The position numbers were made by a program, and so were the translations under genes. Of a stretch of DNA of 64,000 bases, positions 26,815 through 36,904 are shown one piece after another (the stretch's first letter is position 1; every line of letters starts with the position of its first letter). This DNA is from Gluconobacter cerevisiae (GTDB lineage Bacteria; Pseudomonadota; Alphaproteobacteria; Acetobacterales; Acetobacteraceae): contig NZ_JABCQO010000008.1 in assembly GCF_015244675.1 (NCBI RefSeq), forward strand, positions 1-64,000, read 5' to 3'. The notes beneath the pieces were generated by a model. The model made no database searches, was not told where the DNA came from, and saw only the letters and a program-made list of their open reading frames with translations.

Positions 26815-28221
26815 ATGACCGGTTCTTCCGCCGCCGAATGCGCCGCCCGGCGTCTCGCTCCTCTTTTCGGAGATCGCCTGACGGCCAACGCGACAGTCCG
26901 GGAGCATCATGCTCATGGCGAAGGGTGGCGTCACCCGGATCAGACCCTTCTGCCGGCTTATGTTCTGTTTGCCCGCACCACACAGGACGTGTCCGACGCT
27001 CTGAAAATTTGTCATGAGGAGAATGTTCCCGTCATTCCCTTCGGCGGCGGAACGTCCCTTGAAGGACAGCTTACTCCTGTTCCGGAGTGCATCAGCCTCG
27101 ATCTGTCCATGATGACAGACATTCTTGATGTCTCACCGGAAAACCTGACATGTCGTGTTCAGGCGGGTGTGACGCGGCAGGATCTGAACCTCCATCTGCG
27201 AACACAAGGCCTTTTCTTCCCGGTCGATCCCGGCGGAGAGGCAACCTTTGGCGGAATGTGCGCCACCCGGGCGTCCGGCACCGGTGCCATGCGGTATGGC
27301 ACCATGCGTGCGAATGTTCTGGGGCTGACGGCTGTTCTGGCCGACGGACGCATCCTCCGCACGGGAGGCGCCGTCCGCAAAGCCGCTACAGGCTATGATC
27401 TGACAGGGCTACTGATCGGCTCGGAAGGCACACTGGCCGTGATTACGGAAGTGCAGGCGCAACTCCATCCCATCCCCGAGGCCGTAGGCGCTGCGGTCTG
27501 CCAGTTTCCAACACTGGCCAGCGCCGTAGAGACAGCCGTTCTTGTCATCCAGTGCGGTCTGACGGTCGGACGGATGGAACTGCTCGACGATGTCCAGATG
27601 GATGCCTGTATCCAGTATTCCCGTCTTGAGGGCTATGAAGCCCTCCCCACCATGTTCTTCGAACTGACAGGTTCGCCCGCCAGCGTTGCGGAACAGGAAA
27701 CAGTGCTGCGCGATCTCGTGGAAGGACAGGGTGGACAGTCTTTCCGTTGGGCCACCGCCACCGAAGAGCGTAACATTCTCTGGAAAGCACGCCATGATGC
27801 TTTCTGGGCCTGCATGGCCTATCGCCCCGGTTACCGAGGCATCACGACCGACGCCATCGTCCCCATTGCTGCGCTGACGGAACTCATGACAGGTGCCAGA
27901 GCCGATATCGACGCTTCTGGCCTGCTGGCTCCTATTGTCGGTCATGTCGGCGACGGTAATTTTCACACGGTCATTCTGATCCCGCCCAATGACGTGGATG
28001 CGGAAAGACGTGCTCTCGAACTGGATCATAAAATCATCCGTCGCGCCCTCTCACTCGGGGGTTCTGCAAGTGGCGAACATGGGATCGGCCTCGCAAAACA
28101 GCTCTTCATGACAGAAGAACACGACCCCGCAGCCCTCTCAGTCATGCGCGCCATTAAAACCGCTCTGGACCCGAAGAATATTCTCAACCCTGGAAAACTC
28201 GTTCCCGCAGACGCCCCATGA
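26815..28221 (+). CDS. FAD-linked D-2-hydroxyacid dehydrogenase (GlcD/D-LDH type)
   Basis: A 468-residue flavoprotein of the FAD-binding-4 family. It has the PP-loop/FAD segment IPFGGGTSLEGQLTPVPE and VDPGGEATFGGMCATRASGT, and C-terminal GHVGDGNFHTVILIP and GSASGEHGIG, the metal and substrate signatures of D-lactate dehydrogenases and glycolate oxidase GlcD. The start at 26815 follows AAAGGAAAG; upstream ATGs at 26722 and 26767 lie inside the aminotransferase gene. It begins 13 bases after that gene and overlaps hutD by 4 bases (ATGA). It probably oxidises a D-2-hydroxyacid to the 2-oxoacid that the aminotransferase uses; D-imidazolelactate would fit the hut setting. Confidence 0.87.
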   Translation: MTGSSAAECAARRLAPLFGDRLTANATVREHHAHGEGWRHPDQTLLPAYVLFARTTQDVSDALKICHEENVPVIPFGGGTSLEGQLTPVPECISLDLSMMTDILDVSPENLTCRVQAGVTRQDLNLHLRTQGLFFPVDPGGEATFGGMCATRASGTGAMRYGTMRANVLGLTAVLADGRILRTGGAVRKAATGYDLTGLLIGSEGTLAVITEVQAQLHPIPEAVGAAVCQFPTLASAVETAVLVIQCGLTVGRMELLDDVQMDACIQYSRLEGYEALPTMFFELTGSPASVAEQETVLRDLVEGQGGQSFRWATATEERNILWKARHDAFWACMAYRPGYRGITTDAIVPIAALTELMTGARADIDASGLLAPIVGHVGDGNFHTVILIPPNDVDAERRALELDHKIIRRALSLGGSASGEHGIGLAKQLFMTEEHDPAALSVMRAIKTALDPKNILNPGKLVPADAP

Positions 28222-28751
28222 CCCTCCGTCACATCCGTCTGAACAGCGTTCCCTGTACACTCTGGAAGAACGGCGCGGGCACGACCCGACTGCTGATTGA
28301 ACAGCCTGAATGGCGTCTTAGCGTCGCCACCATCATCCGGGCTGCACCATTCTCCAGCTTTCCGGGTCTGTTCAGACAGATGGGACTTCTGACGGGAGAT
28401 GGCGTTCGGCTTCTTCCCCCAACAGGCGCCCTCCCCCTTCTACTGGATCAGCCCGGTGATCTTCTTCGGTTCAGCGGCGACCTTCCGCTGACTGGAACGC
28501 CCCTGAATGGTTCCGTCAATGTTTTGAACCTGATGCGCTTTTGTGACAGATCAGGTCCAAACCTGATTAGCATCAAACAGGATACGCTTCCTTCAAATGT
28601 CCTGTTAGGTTTTATGCCCGTAGAAGGGCAATGGGACGTCATGATAGGCGGTCGGCACTACACGCTTGCGCCTGGCGACATGCTTCTCGACGAAGCCTCC
28701 TTTGAACTCAGCATCCTGAAGCCGGGTCAGATCGCCTATGGTATCAGCTGA
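28218..28751 (+). CDS. hutD: HutD-family protein
   Basis: A 177-residue cupin-like HutD protein. Recognised by the opening LRHIRLNSVPCTLWKNGAGT, then EWRLSVATIIRAAPFSSFPG and RQMGLLTGDGVRLL. HutD accompanies histidine-degradation genes in many bacteria and is thought to limit or sense pathway intermediates rather than catalyse a step. Translation is coupled to the D-hydroxyacid dehydrogenase through an ATGA overlap at 28218. The last eight bases overlap the convergent L-hydroxyacid dehydrogenase gene. Its presence here ties the aminotransferase operon to histidine use. Confidence 0.88.
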   Translation: MTLRHIRLNSVPCTLWKNGAGTTRLLIEQPEWRLSVATIIRAAPFSSFPGLFRQMGLLTGDGVRLLPPTGALPLLLDQPGDLLRFSGDLPLTGTPLNGSVNVLNLMRFCDRSGPNLISIKQDTLPSNVLLGFMPVEGQWDVMIGGRHYTLAPGDMLLDEASFELSILKPGQIAYGIS

Positions 28752-29889
28752 CAGGCCGAAGCATCGCCCTGCCCTGAGACCAAAGCGACGCAAGATCAAC
28801 CATCCCACCCAGACGCAGGACATCGCGGATCTCATCGCCTAATCCGCTTACCAAACTGTTAACCCCTTTCTCGCCACCCGCGGCTAGCGCCCAGGCCCAG
28901 GGACGTCCGATCCCTACGGCCTGAGCACCCAGCGCCAAAGCGGTGACAGCATCCCCGCCCCAGCGGACACCCCCATCAAGAATGATCTCGGTCTCGCCCT
29001 TCAGGGCTTCGGCAATGTCCGGCAGGACGGAAAGCGACGATGGGGCCGGGTCCATCTGCCGCCCCCCATGATTGGAGATGATGACCGTCTGCGCCCCCGC
29101 TTTCTGACAGGCCAGCGCATCTCCCGCATCCATGATTCCCTTGACAGCAAGATGCCCCGGCCAGACAGACCGCAGCCACTCCAGATCCTTCCAGGTCAGG
29201 GTTGGATCAATCTGGGACGCCGCATTTCTGGCCTGTTCCATCAGAGTGTTCCCCATGCCGTAGGGCGCCAGATTGCCGATTTTCGGCATCCCGTTCCTCA
29301 GCATCCCCGCCGTCCAGCGCGGATGCGTGGCCATGGAGAGGAGATGCCGCAGGGACGGACGTGTCAGATTTCGAAAGCCATTCCGGGCGTCGCGCAGCCG
29401 GAGCGGCGTGATCGGCGTATCAACCGTCAGGATGATGGTCCGGATGCCGCACTCCTCCGCCCGACGCAGCATGTCACGGGTAATGCCCCGGTCGCGAAAG
29501 ATATAAATCTGTGCCGCGAGCGTTACCCCCGGCACCCGGGAGAGCGTCTCCAGGGACTGGATGGCGAATGTGGACACCGCCATCGGCAAACCCGCCGAGG
29601 CCGCGACCCGCGCAGCCCGGAGTTCACCGTCCGGACACATGAGGCCGCCAAATCCCAGCGGTGCCAACATGAAGGGAAGCCAATGGAAGCTTCCCAGAAA
29701 AGACGCGGACAGATCGCAGTCCGAAACATCAACCAGACATTTCGGAACAACCGCCCAGCGGTCAAAGGCCAGACGATTGGCGCGGACGGTACGCTCCGAA
29801 TGAGAACCGCCATTTACATAATCACGAAAAATACGGGGAAGAACCCTGTCAGCCTGACGATGCAAAGCCGCGACGCCATGATGGTTCAT
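28744..29889 (-). CDS. FMN-dependent alpha-hydroxyacid dehydrogenase (LldD-like)
   Basis: A 381-residue TIM-barrel flavoprotein of the L-lactate dehydrogenase/glycolate oxidase family. Evidence: FDRWAVVPKCLVDVSDCDLS, PLGFGGLMCPDGELRAARVA, LTVDTPITPLRLRDARNGF, and the catalytic histidine and substrate arginine in SNHGGRQMD followed by ILDGGVRWGGDAVTALALGA. It lies 23 bases after hutH on the same strand and ends inside the convergent hutD gene. Together with the D-specific flavoenzyme it would allow both enantiomers of a 2-hydroxyacid to be oxidised. Lactate or mandelate is possible, but the hut setting favours imidazolelactate. Confidence 0.87.
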   Translation of the reverse strand: MNHHGVAALHRQADRVLPRIFRDYVNGGSHSERTVRANRLAFDRWAVVPKCLVDVSDCDLSASFLGSFHWLPFMLAPLGFGGLMCPDGELRAARVAASAGLPMAVSTFAIQSLETLSRVPGVTLAAQIYIFRDRGITRDMLRRAEECGIRTIILTVDTPITPLRLRDARNGFRNLTRPSLRHLLSMATHPRWTAGMLRNGMPKIGNLAPYGMGNTLMEQARNAASQIDPTLTWKDLEWLRSVWPGHLAVKGIMDAGDALACQKAGAQTVIISNHGGRQMDPAPSSLSVLPDIAEALKGETEIILDGGVRWGGDAVTALALGAQAVGIGRPWAWALAAGGEKGVNSLVSGLGDEIRDVLRLGGMVDLASLWSQGRAMLRPVS

Positions 29890-29912
29890 CCCCCGTTATT
29901 CTCCCGTCCTGA

Positions 29913-31460
29913 TCAGTCTTCTAAAACAGGCAGGGGGACATCCGGCCCGACACACTCTCCAAGAGCGCCATCAATGATGAGCGCCCGGGCCGCCTCCATA
30001 TCCGGCGTGAACAGGCGGTCCTGCGCAAAGAATGGCACGGTTTTCCGCAATGTCTTTGCGACTGAAAGCAGTGGCGAAGACGTTTCAAGGGGCGCCAGAA
30101 AATCAAGCCCTTGCACGGCCGCCAGATATTCAACCGCAATGATCGTCCGGACATTATCCACGATATCGCCGACACGACGCGCGGCAAACGTCGCCATCGA
30201 GACGTGATCCTCCTGATTAGCCGACGTCGGCAGACTATCCACGCTCGCCGGATGGGCCAGCGTCTTGTTTTCGGACGCCAGAGCCGCTGCCGTGACCTGT
30301 GCGATCATGAAGCCCGAATTCAACCCGCTGTCCTGCACCAGAAATGGCGGAAGGCCACTCATCTGCGCATCTACCAGCAGCGCCAGACGCCGCTCTGCAA
30401 TCGCGCCTACCTCGGACACGGCAATCGCCATGAGATCCGCAACAATGGCCACCGGCTCGGCATGGAAATTACCACCCGAAATCATTTCGTCCGTGTCCGG
30501 GAAGTGGATCGGATTGTCCGAAACCGCATTCGCCTCGATCACCAGAACCCGCGCCGCCTGACGCAGATTGTCCAGACACGCTCCCATGACCTGAGGCTGA
30601 CACCGCAGGCAGTATGGGTCCTGAACGCGCTCGTCATCTTCAAGATGCGACGCGCGGATGGCAGAGCCTTGCATCAGCGAACGATAAACCGCCGCGCACT
30701 CGATCTGTCCCCTCTGTCCGCGCAGTTCATGCAAACGCGGATCGAACGGCGCATCCGTGCCGCGTGCTGCATCAAGCGTGAGGCCACCTGTGATGAGGGC
30801 GGCGTGAAACAGACGCTCGGCATCCAGAAGCGCTGCAATCGCCAGCGCCGTAGAGGCCTGCGTGCCATTCAGAAGAGCCAGCCCTTCCTTGGCTCCCAGA
30901 ACCAGAGGTTCAAGTCCGGCAGCTTTCAGGGCCTCGTCACCCTTCAGACGCTGACCTTCGTAGAATGCCTCACCCTCGCCGATCACCACAGCCGACATAT
31001 GCGCCAGCGGAGCCAGATCGCCGGAAGCCCCGACCGATCCCTTTTCCGGAATGACGGGCACAACCCCGCGGTTCAGCATGTCCAGCAGAAGCTGCACAAT
31101 CTGCGGACGCACACCTGAATAGCCGCGCGCCAGTCCATTGGCCTTAAGCAGCAGGATGAGCCGGACCACACGCTCCGGCATCGGCTGGCCGATCCCCGCA
31201 GCATGGCTTAGCACCAGATTGCGCTGAAGATCCCGCAGGCGGTCATCGGGAATACGGGTCTTCGCGAGTTTTCCGAAACCCGTATTCACCCCATAAACCG
31301 GCTCGCCACGCCCGACGATACGCTCCACGGATTCCGCTGCACGTTGCAGAACCTCGAAGGTCGCATCGTCAAGGCGAACATCCATCTGCCCGAAATAGAA
31401 GCCCCGTAGGTTGTTGAGTGCAATCTTGCCGGGGATGAGTGTAAAAATGCTGGTCGTCAT
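29913..31460 (-). CDS. hutH: Histidine ammonia-lyase
   Basis: A 515-residue MIO-dependent lyase that converts L-histidine to urocanate and ammonia, the first step of histidine degradation. The MIO-forming triad Ala-Ser-Gly lies in [16 protein letters not shown] (ASG at 145-147); further family segments are [27 protein letters not shown] and [11 protein letters not shown]. The length is normal for HutH. It starts seven bases after hutU, so it belongs to the same transcript, and is followed by the L-hydroxyacid dehydrogenase. Confidence 0.95.
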   Translation of the reverse strand: MTTSIFTLIPGKIALNNLRGFYFGQMDVRLDDATFEVLQRAAESVERIVGRGEPVYGVNTGFGKLAKTRIPDDRLRDLQRNLVLSHAAGIGQPMPERVVRLILLLKANGLARGYSGVRPQIVQLLLDMLNRGVVPVIPEKGSVGASGDLAPLAHMSAVVIGEGEAFYEGQRLKGDEALKAAGLEPLVLGAKEGLALLNGTQASTALAIAALLDAERLFHAALITGGLTLDAARGTDAPFDPRLHELRGQRGQIECAAVYRSLMQGSAIRASHLEDDERVQDPYCLRCQPQVMGACLDNLRQAARVLVIEANAVSDNPIHFPDTDEMISGGNFHAEPVAIVADLMAIAVSEVGAIAERRLALLVDAQMSGLPPFLVQDSGLNSGFMIAQVTAAALASENKTLAHPASVDSLPTSANQEDHVSMATFAARRVGDIVDNVRTIIAVEYLAAVQGLDFLAPLETSSPLLSVAKTLRKTVPFFAQDRLFTPDMEAARALIIDGALGECVGPDVPLPVLED

Positions 31461-31467
31461 GATGATC

Positions 31468-33153
31468 TCAGGCTCCGCGCGTAATCATGGGAAGGTCGAG
31501 GCCCTTCTCGCGGGCGCAATCTGTTGCAATGTCGTAACCCGCATCAGCATGTCGCATGACCCCCGTAGCCGGGTCGTTCCACAACACCCGCTCCAGACGC
31601 CGCGCCGCATCGGGTGTACCATCCGCCACGATCACCATGCCGGAATGCTGGGAGAAGCCCATACCGACGCCGCCGCCATGATGCAGCGACACCCAGGTCG
31701 CGCCCGATGCCGTATTCAGAAGCGCATTCAGCAGTGGCCAATCGGATACGGCATCCGATCCGTCCCGCATGCTCTCGGTCTCACGGTTCGGACTGGCCAC
31801 CGAGCCACTGTCCAGATGATCACGGCCGATCACGATCGGGCCCTTGAGTTCACCACTGGCAACCATTTCGTTGAACGCCAGCCCGAGGCGGTGACGGTCC
31901 CCTAGGCCAACCCAGCAGATACGCGAAGGCAGTCCCTGGAAGTGGATTTTTTCCCGCGCCATATCGAGCCAGTTGTGAAGATGCTTGTCGTCTGGCAGCA
32001 GCTCTTTGACCTTCTGGTCCGTCTTAAAAATATCCTCTGGATCTCCCGAAAGCGCAGCCCAGCGGAACGGACCGATACCCCGACAGAACAGCGGGCGGAT
32101 ATAGGCCGGAACGAAGCCCGGAAAGGCGAAGGCGTCTTCCAGGCCCTCATCAAAAGCCATCTGGCGGATATTGTTGCCGTAATCGAAGGTTGGAATACCC
32201 TGACGGTGGAATGCCACCATGGCCTCAACCTGAAGCCGCATGGACTCCCGTGCTGCCTTCTCGACTGCTTCCGGATTGGTGATCCGCATTTTCTCGGCCT
32301 GTTCCAGCGACCATCCCGCAGGCAGATAGCCGTTCAGCGGATCATGGGCGGAAGTCTGATCCGTCACGCCATCCGGTCGAATACCGCGCCGCACCAGTTC
32401 GGGGAAGACTTCCGCGGCATTTCCAAGAAGCCCCACGGAAACCGCCTCACCCTTCGCACAGGCATCCTGAATCATATCCAGAGCCTCATCGAGCGTGTCG
32501 ACCTGACGATCCAGATATCCCGTCTCCAGACGCTTGCGGATACGGGACGGCTCGCATTCAACCGCCAGCATGGACGCACCGGCCATGACAGCCGCCAGAG
32601 GCTGCGCACCACTCATGCCGCCAAGACCGCCTGTCAGAATCCAGCGTCCTTTCAGGCTGCCGCCATAATACTGGCGTCCCATTTCTACGAAGGTTTCATA
32701 CGTACCCTGAACGATGCCCTGCGAGCCGATATAGATCCACGATCCCGCCGTCATCTGCCCGTACATCATGAGCCCGGCCCGATCGAGTTCGTTGAACTTC
32801 TCCCAGGTGGCCCAGTGCGGCACAAGATTGGAGTTTGCGATCAGCACACGCGGAGCATCCGCATGCGTCCGAAACACGCCAACCGGCTTACCGGACTGCA
32901 CCAGAAGCGTCTGGTCATCTTCCAGATCGCGCAGCGCCTCGACAATCCTGTCGTAGCAGTCCCAGTTTCGGGCAGCCCGACCGATGCCACCATAAACAAC
33001 GAGTTCGGATGGCTTTTCCGCGACCTCGGGATCCAGATTGTTCATCAGCATTCTGAGCGCCGCCTCTGTTTGCCAGCTTTTTGCCGAACGTTCAGGGCCA
33101 ATCGGGGCGCGGATGACACGATCATTCGAAAGGCGGTTGCCGGGATCACTCAT
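31468..33153 (-). CDS. hutU: Urocanate hydratase
   Basis: A 561-residue NAD-dependent urocanate hydratase, which turns urocanate into imidazolonepropionate. Clear segments are [57 protein letters not shown] and, near the C-terminus, [19 protein letters not shown]. The start at 33153 has AGGA eight bases upstream; an ATG at 33162 is a near alternative. A HutC-like operator lies at 33173-33186, so hutU and hutH may be transcribed from their own promoter as well as from the hutF promoter. Confidence 0.95.
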   Translation of the reverse strand: MSDPGNRLSNDRVIRAPIGPERSAKSWQTEAALRMLMNNLDPEVAEKPSELVVYGGIGRAARNWDCYDRIVEALRDLEDDQTLLVQSGKPVGVFRTHADAPRVLIANSNLVPHWATWEKFNELDRAGLMMYGQMTAGSWIYIGSQGIVQGTYETFVEMGRQYYGGSLKGRWILTGGLGGMSGAQPLAAVMAGASMLAVECEPSRIRKRLETGYLDRQVDTLDEALDMIQDACAKGEAVSVGLLGNAAEVFPELVRRGIRPDGVTDQTSAHDPLNGYLPAGWSLEQAEKMRITNPEAVEKAARESMRLQVEAMVAFHRQGIPTFDYGNNIRQMAFDEGLEDAFAFPGFVPAYIRPLFCRGIGPFRWAALSGDPEDIFKTDQKVKELLPDDKHLHNWLDMAREKIHFQGLPSRICWVGLGDRHRLGLAFNEMVASGELKGPIVIGRDHLDSGSVASPNRETESMRDGSDAVSDWPLLNALLNTASGATWVSLHHGGGVGMGFSQHSGMVIVADGTPDAARRLERVLWNDPATGVMRHADAGYDIATDCAREKGLDLPMITRGA

Positions 33154-33172
33154 GGGCTTCATCCTGTATGAA

Positions 33173-33186
33173 CTTGTATATACCAA
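33173..33186. promoter_or_regulatory. HutC operator before hutU
   Basis: CTTGTATATACCAA lies 20 bases before the hutU start. It is a near-perfect dyad of the TTGTATATACAA kind known for HutC, and its first 13 bases recur exactly before hutI. The site lies in the 86-base gap between hutG and hutU. Confidence 0.72.
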
Positions 33187-33239
33187 TACTCAGATCGCAT
33201 CGCGGAATTGTCAATGCATTTATGAAATGATATCAGGAT

Positions 33240-34055
33240 TTATTTTCGCGAGCTTGCTGCCTTCGGCCGCCAGCACAGTGCGGTTTCAAGAAGGCTGTCG
33301 ATCATCCGGGACAAACGCGTCGCTTTTTGCAGGTCGATCGGCCAAGGTGTTTCTTCGCTCCGCAGATAAGTGGATTGTGCAATTTCAAGCTGGATGGCAT
33401 GGATTCCACGCTCGGGCTGCCCGTAGTGCCGCGTCGTATATCCGCCTTTGAAGCGACCGTTGACGACATGACTGAAAGCCACGCTTGCTTCTAGCTGGGC
33501 GCCCAGCAGCGTTTGCAGATCTCCATCACAGGACTGACCGCTGTTTGTTCCCAGATTGAGGTCCGGAAGCGTACCTTCAAACAGCCGGGGAATAGCTGAT
33601 TTGATGGAATGTCCATCCCACAGAACGGCCCACCCCCATTTCTGGCGCAATCTCTCCAGTTCTTCTGCAACAGCCTCATGATAAGGGCGCCAGTACGCTT
33701 CCCGACGCTCGGCGATCTCGCTTTCGTCAGGCTCCTGACCAGCCCGATAAATGGGCTGCCCGTCAAATGTCAGGGATGGCACAAGCCCTGTACTAGGGCG
33801 CCCTGGATAAAGCGCCGCATCATCTGCGCCGCGGTTCAGATCCACCACATAACGGGAATGATTGGCTTTTAGCACGCCCATGCCTTTCGACAGCGCGCCC
33901 GCATAGAGATGTTCCATATACCAATCGGTATCGGGCAACTGACGTCCTTGCGCAGTCATGCGCCTTTCCATACCCGGCGCCAGATGGGAGCCGGAATGAG
34001 GGAGCGTCACCAATACGGGCATCGTGCCGCGAATAAAGGAAAAAATATCCGTCAT
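33240..34055 (-). CDS. hutG: N-formylglutamate deformylase
   Basis: A 271-residue N-formylglutamate amidohydrolase: TLPHSGSHLAPGM, DTDWYMEHLYAG, VDLNRGADDAALYPGRPST, WGWAVLWDGHSIKSAIP and the late GGYTTRHYGQPERGIHAIQL. It releases formate and glutamate in the five-step histidine pathway, after HutF. AAGGAAAT stands ten bases before the start. It lies 21 bases behind hutF. Having this enzyme and HutF, and no HutE-type formiminoglutamase, defines the route with N-formylglutamate as intermediate. Confidence 0.92.
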   Translation of the reverse strand: MTDIFSFIRGTMPVLVTLPHSGSHLAPGMERRMTAQGRQLPDTDWYMEHLYAGALSKGMGVLKANHSRYVVDLNRGADDAALYPGRPSTGLVPSLTFDGQPIYRAGQEPDESEIAERREAYWRPYHEAVAEELERLRQKWGWAVLWDGHSIKSAIPRLFEGTLPDLNLGTNSGQSCDGDLQTLLGAQLEASVAFSHVVNGRFKGGYTTRHYGQPERGIHAIQLEIAQSTYLRSEETPWPIDLQKATRLSRMIDSLLETALCWRPKAASSRK

Positions 34056-34076
34056 GATCAGGATTTCCTTGTAAGA

Positions 34077-35438
34077 TCAGAGATCGAGAAGGGTACGTAC
34101 GGTGCGCCTGAAGGCAGTCGTCACTATTTCCTGTTTTAAGTGTCGGCCATTGCGAACCTGCCATTGGCCAGCGCACAGCACATCCTTCACGGGAGGTTGA
34201 CGCGATCCGAAAATAGCCGCGTCAAGAACAGCATCACCCTGAAGGTCTGGCAGTGGCAGCAGGTCCTCGTCCAACACGCACAGATCAGCCCGTGCTCCGG
34301 CAACCAGTCCCCAAGACTCCAACCCACAGGCACGACGTCCGCCATCCAGCGCTTGCCGATATAGCCATCCACCCGTAGATCCCAGCGCCTTCGCCGGGAG
34401 AGCTGCGCATCGCGTCTGCGTAAAAAGTCTCTGACCGTATTCCAGAGTACGCAACTCTTCCCAGGGGCTGATCAGCACATTGCTGTCGCTCCCGATTCCG
34501 AAACGGCCTCTCGCATTAATATAAGGTGCCAGCGGGAACAGGCCGTCTCCCAGATTAGCTTCCGTAATCGGACAGAGCCCCGCCACAGCTCCGGAACGCG
34601 CCATATCCACAACTTCGGAAGATGACAAATGGGTCGCATGAACTAGGCACCACCGCTCATCCACATCCGCCTGAGACAAAAGATATTCCACAGGCCGCGC
34701 GCCGACGGCGGCAATGCACTCCTCCACTTCCTTCTGCTGTTCAGCCACATGGATATGCACCGGCCCTGTCTGCGCAGACAGAAGATCTGCAACCGTCTTC
34801 AGGTCAACCGCACGCAGTGAATGCAGTCCCAGCCCTACGGAAAGTAGCGACGTTTCCGACCAAGCCGACTGGGCCTCGCTGATGATCTTCTCAATGAGTT
34901 CAGGCGTCGTCGCGAAACGCTCCTGTGCCTCCTGTAAAGGACGACCGTCAAAGCCGCCGCGCTGGTAAAGCGTCGGCAAAAGCGTCAGGCCAATCCCAAC
35001 TGCATGTGCCGCCCCGCCTAACCGCAAAGACATTTCCGCCACCTGCCCATAGGATGCGCCGCCCTGTGCATGATGCAGATAATGAAATTCTGCGACCTGC
35101 GTATATCCTGCTGTCAGCATTTCCATATACAGGTAGCTTGCGATATCCTGCATCTGCTCAGGCGAGATACGATGTGCGAGCTGATACATCAGCCGGCGCC
35201 AGGTCCAGAACGTATCCGATGGATTCTGGCGGCTTTCTGCCAGTCCCGCCATGCCACGCTGAAACGCATGGGAATGAAGGCTTAACTGTGATGGAACAAC
35301 AACCGCTTTGCGCTCTATCCCGGCAGGCGCATCGGAATCTGGGGTGATCGCGTCAAATCGTCCGTCAGGAGCAACGGAAATTCGCACATTTCTGTGCCAG
35401 CCCTCCAGCAGAAACGCCTGCTCAGCAAACAGTTCCAT
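34077..35438 (-). CDS. hutF: Formimidoylglutamate deiminase
   Basis: A 453-residue amidohydrolase that converts N-formimino-glutamate to N-formylglutamate and ammonia. Recognised by LSLHSHAFQRGMAGLAE with the HxH metal pair, GYTQVAEFHYLHHAQGG, IHVAEQQKEVEECI, CLVHATHLSSSEV and GIGSDSNVLISPWEELRTLE. The ATG at 35438 follows AAGGGG by 11 bases. It is first in the minus-strand hut transcript hutF-hutG-hutU-hutH and is divergent from hutI. The shared HutC site at 35519-35532 would control both directions. Confidence 0.93.
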   Translation of the reverse strand: MELFAEQAFLLEGWHRNVRISVAPDGRFDAITPDSDAPAGIERKAVVVPSQLSLHSHAFQRGMAGLAESRQNPSDTFWTWRRLMYQLAHRISPEQMQDIASYLYMEMLTAGYTQVAEFHYLHHAQGGASYGQVAEMSLRLGGAAHAVGIGLTLLPTLYQRGGFDGRPLQEAQERFATTPELIEKIISEAQSAWSETSLLSVGLGLHSLRAVDLKTVADLLSAQTGPVHIHVAEQQKEVEECIAAVGARPVEYLLSQADVDERWCLVHATHLSSSEVVDMARSGAVAGLCPITEANLGDGLFPLAPYINARGRFGIGSDSNVLISPWEELRTLEYGQRLFTQTRCAALPAKALGSTGGWLYRQALDGGRRACGLESWGLVAGARADLCVLDEDLLPLPDLQGDAVLDAAIFGSRQPPVKDVLCAGQWQVRNGRHLKQEIVTTAFRRTVRTLLDL

Positions 35439-35518
35439 AACTTCAACGCCCCTTCCCTTGGTGTGCGGAAAGTCTTTTCTTTTCCCGTTGGTTGCGTGAT
35501 GATAATGGAATTATAAGA

Positions 35519-35532
35519 CTTGTATATACCAT
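35519..35532. promoter_or_regulatory. HutC operator between hutF and hutI
   Basis: CTTGTATATACCAT in the divergent promoter, 34 bases before the chosen hutI start and 80 bases before hutF. The first 13 bases are identical to the site before hutU, in the same orientation. Confidence 0.72.
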
Positions 35533-35566
35533 AACAACGGATTTGATGTCGCAAGGAAGAAAGCGG

Positions 35567-36805
35567 ATGTGGGATACGCTCTGGACAGATATTCATGTTG
35601 CAACTGCCGATCCGGCACGCATGTCGGAAAAGGACGGTTATGGCTGCATCCACAACGCCGCTATTGGTATTGAAAACGGAAAAATTTGTTGGATTGGTGC
35701 GGCCAAGGACCTTCCTGAAGCTTCGCAGCCTCTGGCGCGCAACATTTATTCAGGGCATGACCTCTGGATGACGCCAGGTCTTGTGGATGCTCACACCCAT
35801 GTTATTTATGCTGGAGATCGCAGCCTGGAGTTTGCGGAGCGCCTCAAAGGCGTTTCCTATGCGGAAATTGCGCGTAAAGGTGGTGGTATTCTCTCGACAG
35901 TCAACGCTACGCGCACTGTCTCCGAGAACGAATTGTTTGACATGACTGTGCAGCGCGTTCTGCGTATGATCGCTGAAGGCACGACCACAATCGAAATGAA
36001 ATCCGGATATGGTCTGACTCTAAAGGACGAGCTCAAGCAACTCCGGGTTGCCCGTGCCATTGGCGCAGCCTTGCCTGTGCGGGTTCACACAACCTTTCTT
36101 GGCGCCCACGCGCTTCCGCCAGAGTTCAAGGACCGCCAGGACGACTATGTCTCGCATCTCATCAAAGAGATTCTACCGCAGGCCGCAGAAGAAAAGCTAA
36201 TCGACAGTATTGATGGCTTCTGCGAAAATATTGCATTCACCACTGATCAGATTGAAAGGCTCTTTATTGCCGCATCTGCGTTTAAAATTCCTGTCCGCCT
36301 GCATTCCGAGCAGCTCTCCAACACTGGTGGAACCAGACTGGCTGCACGTTACGGCGCTCTTTCGACCGACCATCTGGAATACGTCGTGGAAGACGATGTT
36401 ATTGATCTGGCTGATGCGGGCACGGTAGCCATGTTGCTTCCGGGAGCCTTCTATTTCATTCGTGAAACACAAATGCCTCCCATCAATCTGTTCCGAAAAC
36501 ATAATGTTCCAATGGGTCTTGCCACAGATTGCAACCCTGGCACATCCCCAAGCGTAAGCCTGACAGGCATAATGAATATGGCCTGCACCCTGTTTCGTAT
36601 GACGCCTGAAGAGACCTTTTCGGCCGTGACGCGGATTGGCGCCCAGGCCTTGGGCCTTCAGAACGTCACTGGCACCCTCACGACCGGACGGGCCGCAGAC
36701 ATGCTTCTGTGGGATATTGCCGGACCGCACGAACTTTCATACTGGATCGGCGGCAAGAGGCCCATTCAGCGAATTTTTGACGGTAAACCGCTTCCTGTGG
36801 TATAA
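35567..36805 (+). CDS. hutI: Imidazolonepropionase
   Basis: A 412-residue amidohydrolase hydrolysing imidazolonepropionate to N-formimino-glutamate. Metal and family segments: [78 protein letters not shown] and [11 protein letters not shown]. The start at 35567 follows AAGGAAG by eight to nine bases. A reading frame from 35492 would run across the HutC operator and is rejected. It is divergent from hutF and followed 99 bases later by hutC. Confidence 0.94.
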   Translation: MWDTLWTDIHVATADPARMSEKDGYGCIHNAAIGIENGKICWIGAAKDLPEASQPLARNIYSGHDLWMTPGLVDAHTHVIYAGDRSLEFAERLKGVSYAEIARKGGGILSTVNATRTVSENELFDMTVQRVLRMIAEGTTTIEMKSGYGLTLKDELKQLRVARAIGAALPVRVHTTFLGAHALPPEFKDRQDDYVSHLIKEILPQAAEEKLIDSIDGFCENIAFTTDQIERLFIAASAFKIPVRLHSEQLSNTGGTRLAARYGALSTDHLEYVVEDDVIDLADAGTVAMLLPGAFYFIRETQMPPINLFRKHNVPMGLATDCNPGTSPSVSLTGIMNMACTLFRMTPEETFSAVTRIGAQALGLQNVTGTLTTGRAADMLLWDIAGPHELSYWIGGKRPIQRIFDGKPLPVV

Positions 36806-36904
36806 ATTCTTATAGTCTTATCCATACAACTTCTTGTCTAAATAACAGTTTCGTCAGGATGTTTTTTTGGATTGCCGCTTCTTAGCTGAAGGACAAGCCG
36901 CGAC

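Noticed and set aside
29068-30207. Long plus-strand open frame of 379 codons
   Set aside because: It lies wholly opposite the FMN dehydrogenase and hutH genes, is rich in Arg, Pro and His as expected of a shadow frame, and resembles no family.
30111-31118. Plus-strand open frame of 335 codons
   Set aside because: Antisense to hutH, with low-complexity Arg/Gln/His composition and no family match.
31942-33171. Plus-strand open frame of 409 codons
   Set aside because: It is the reverse shadow of hutU and shows no domain.
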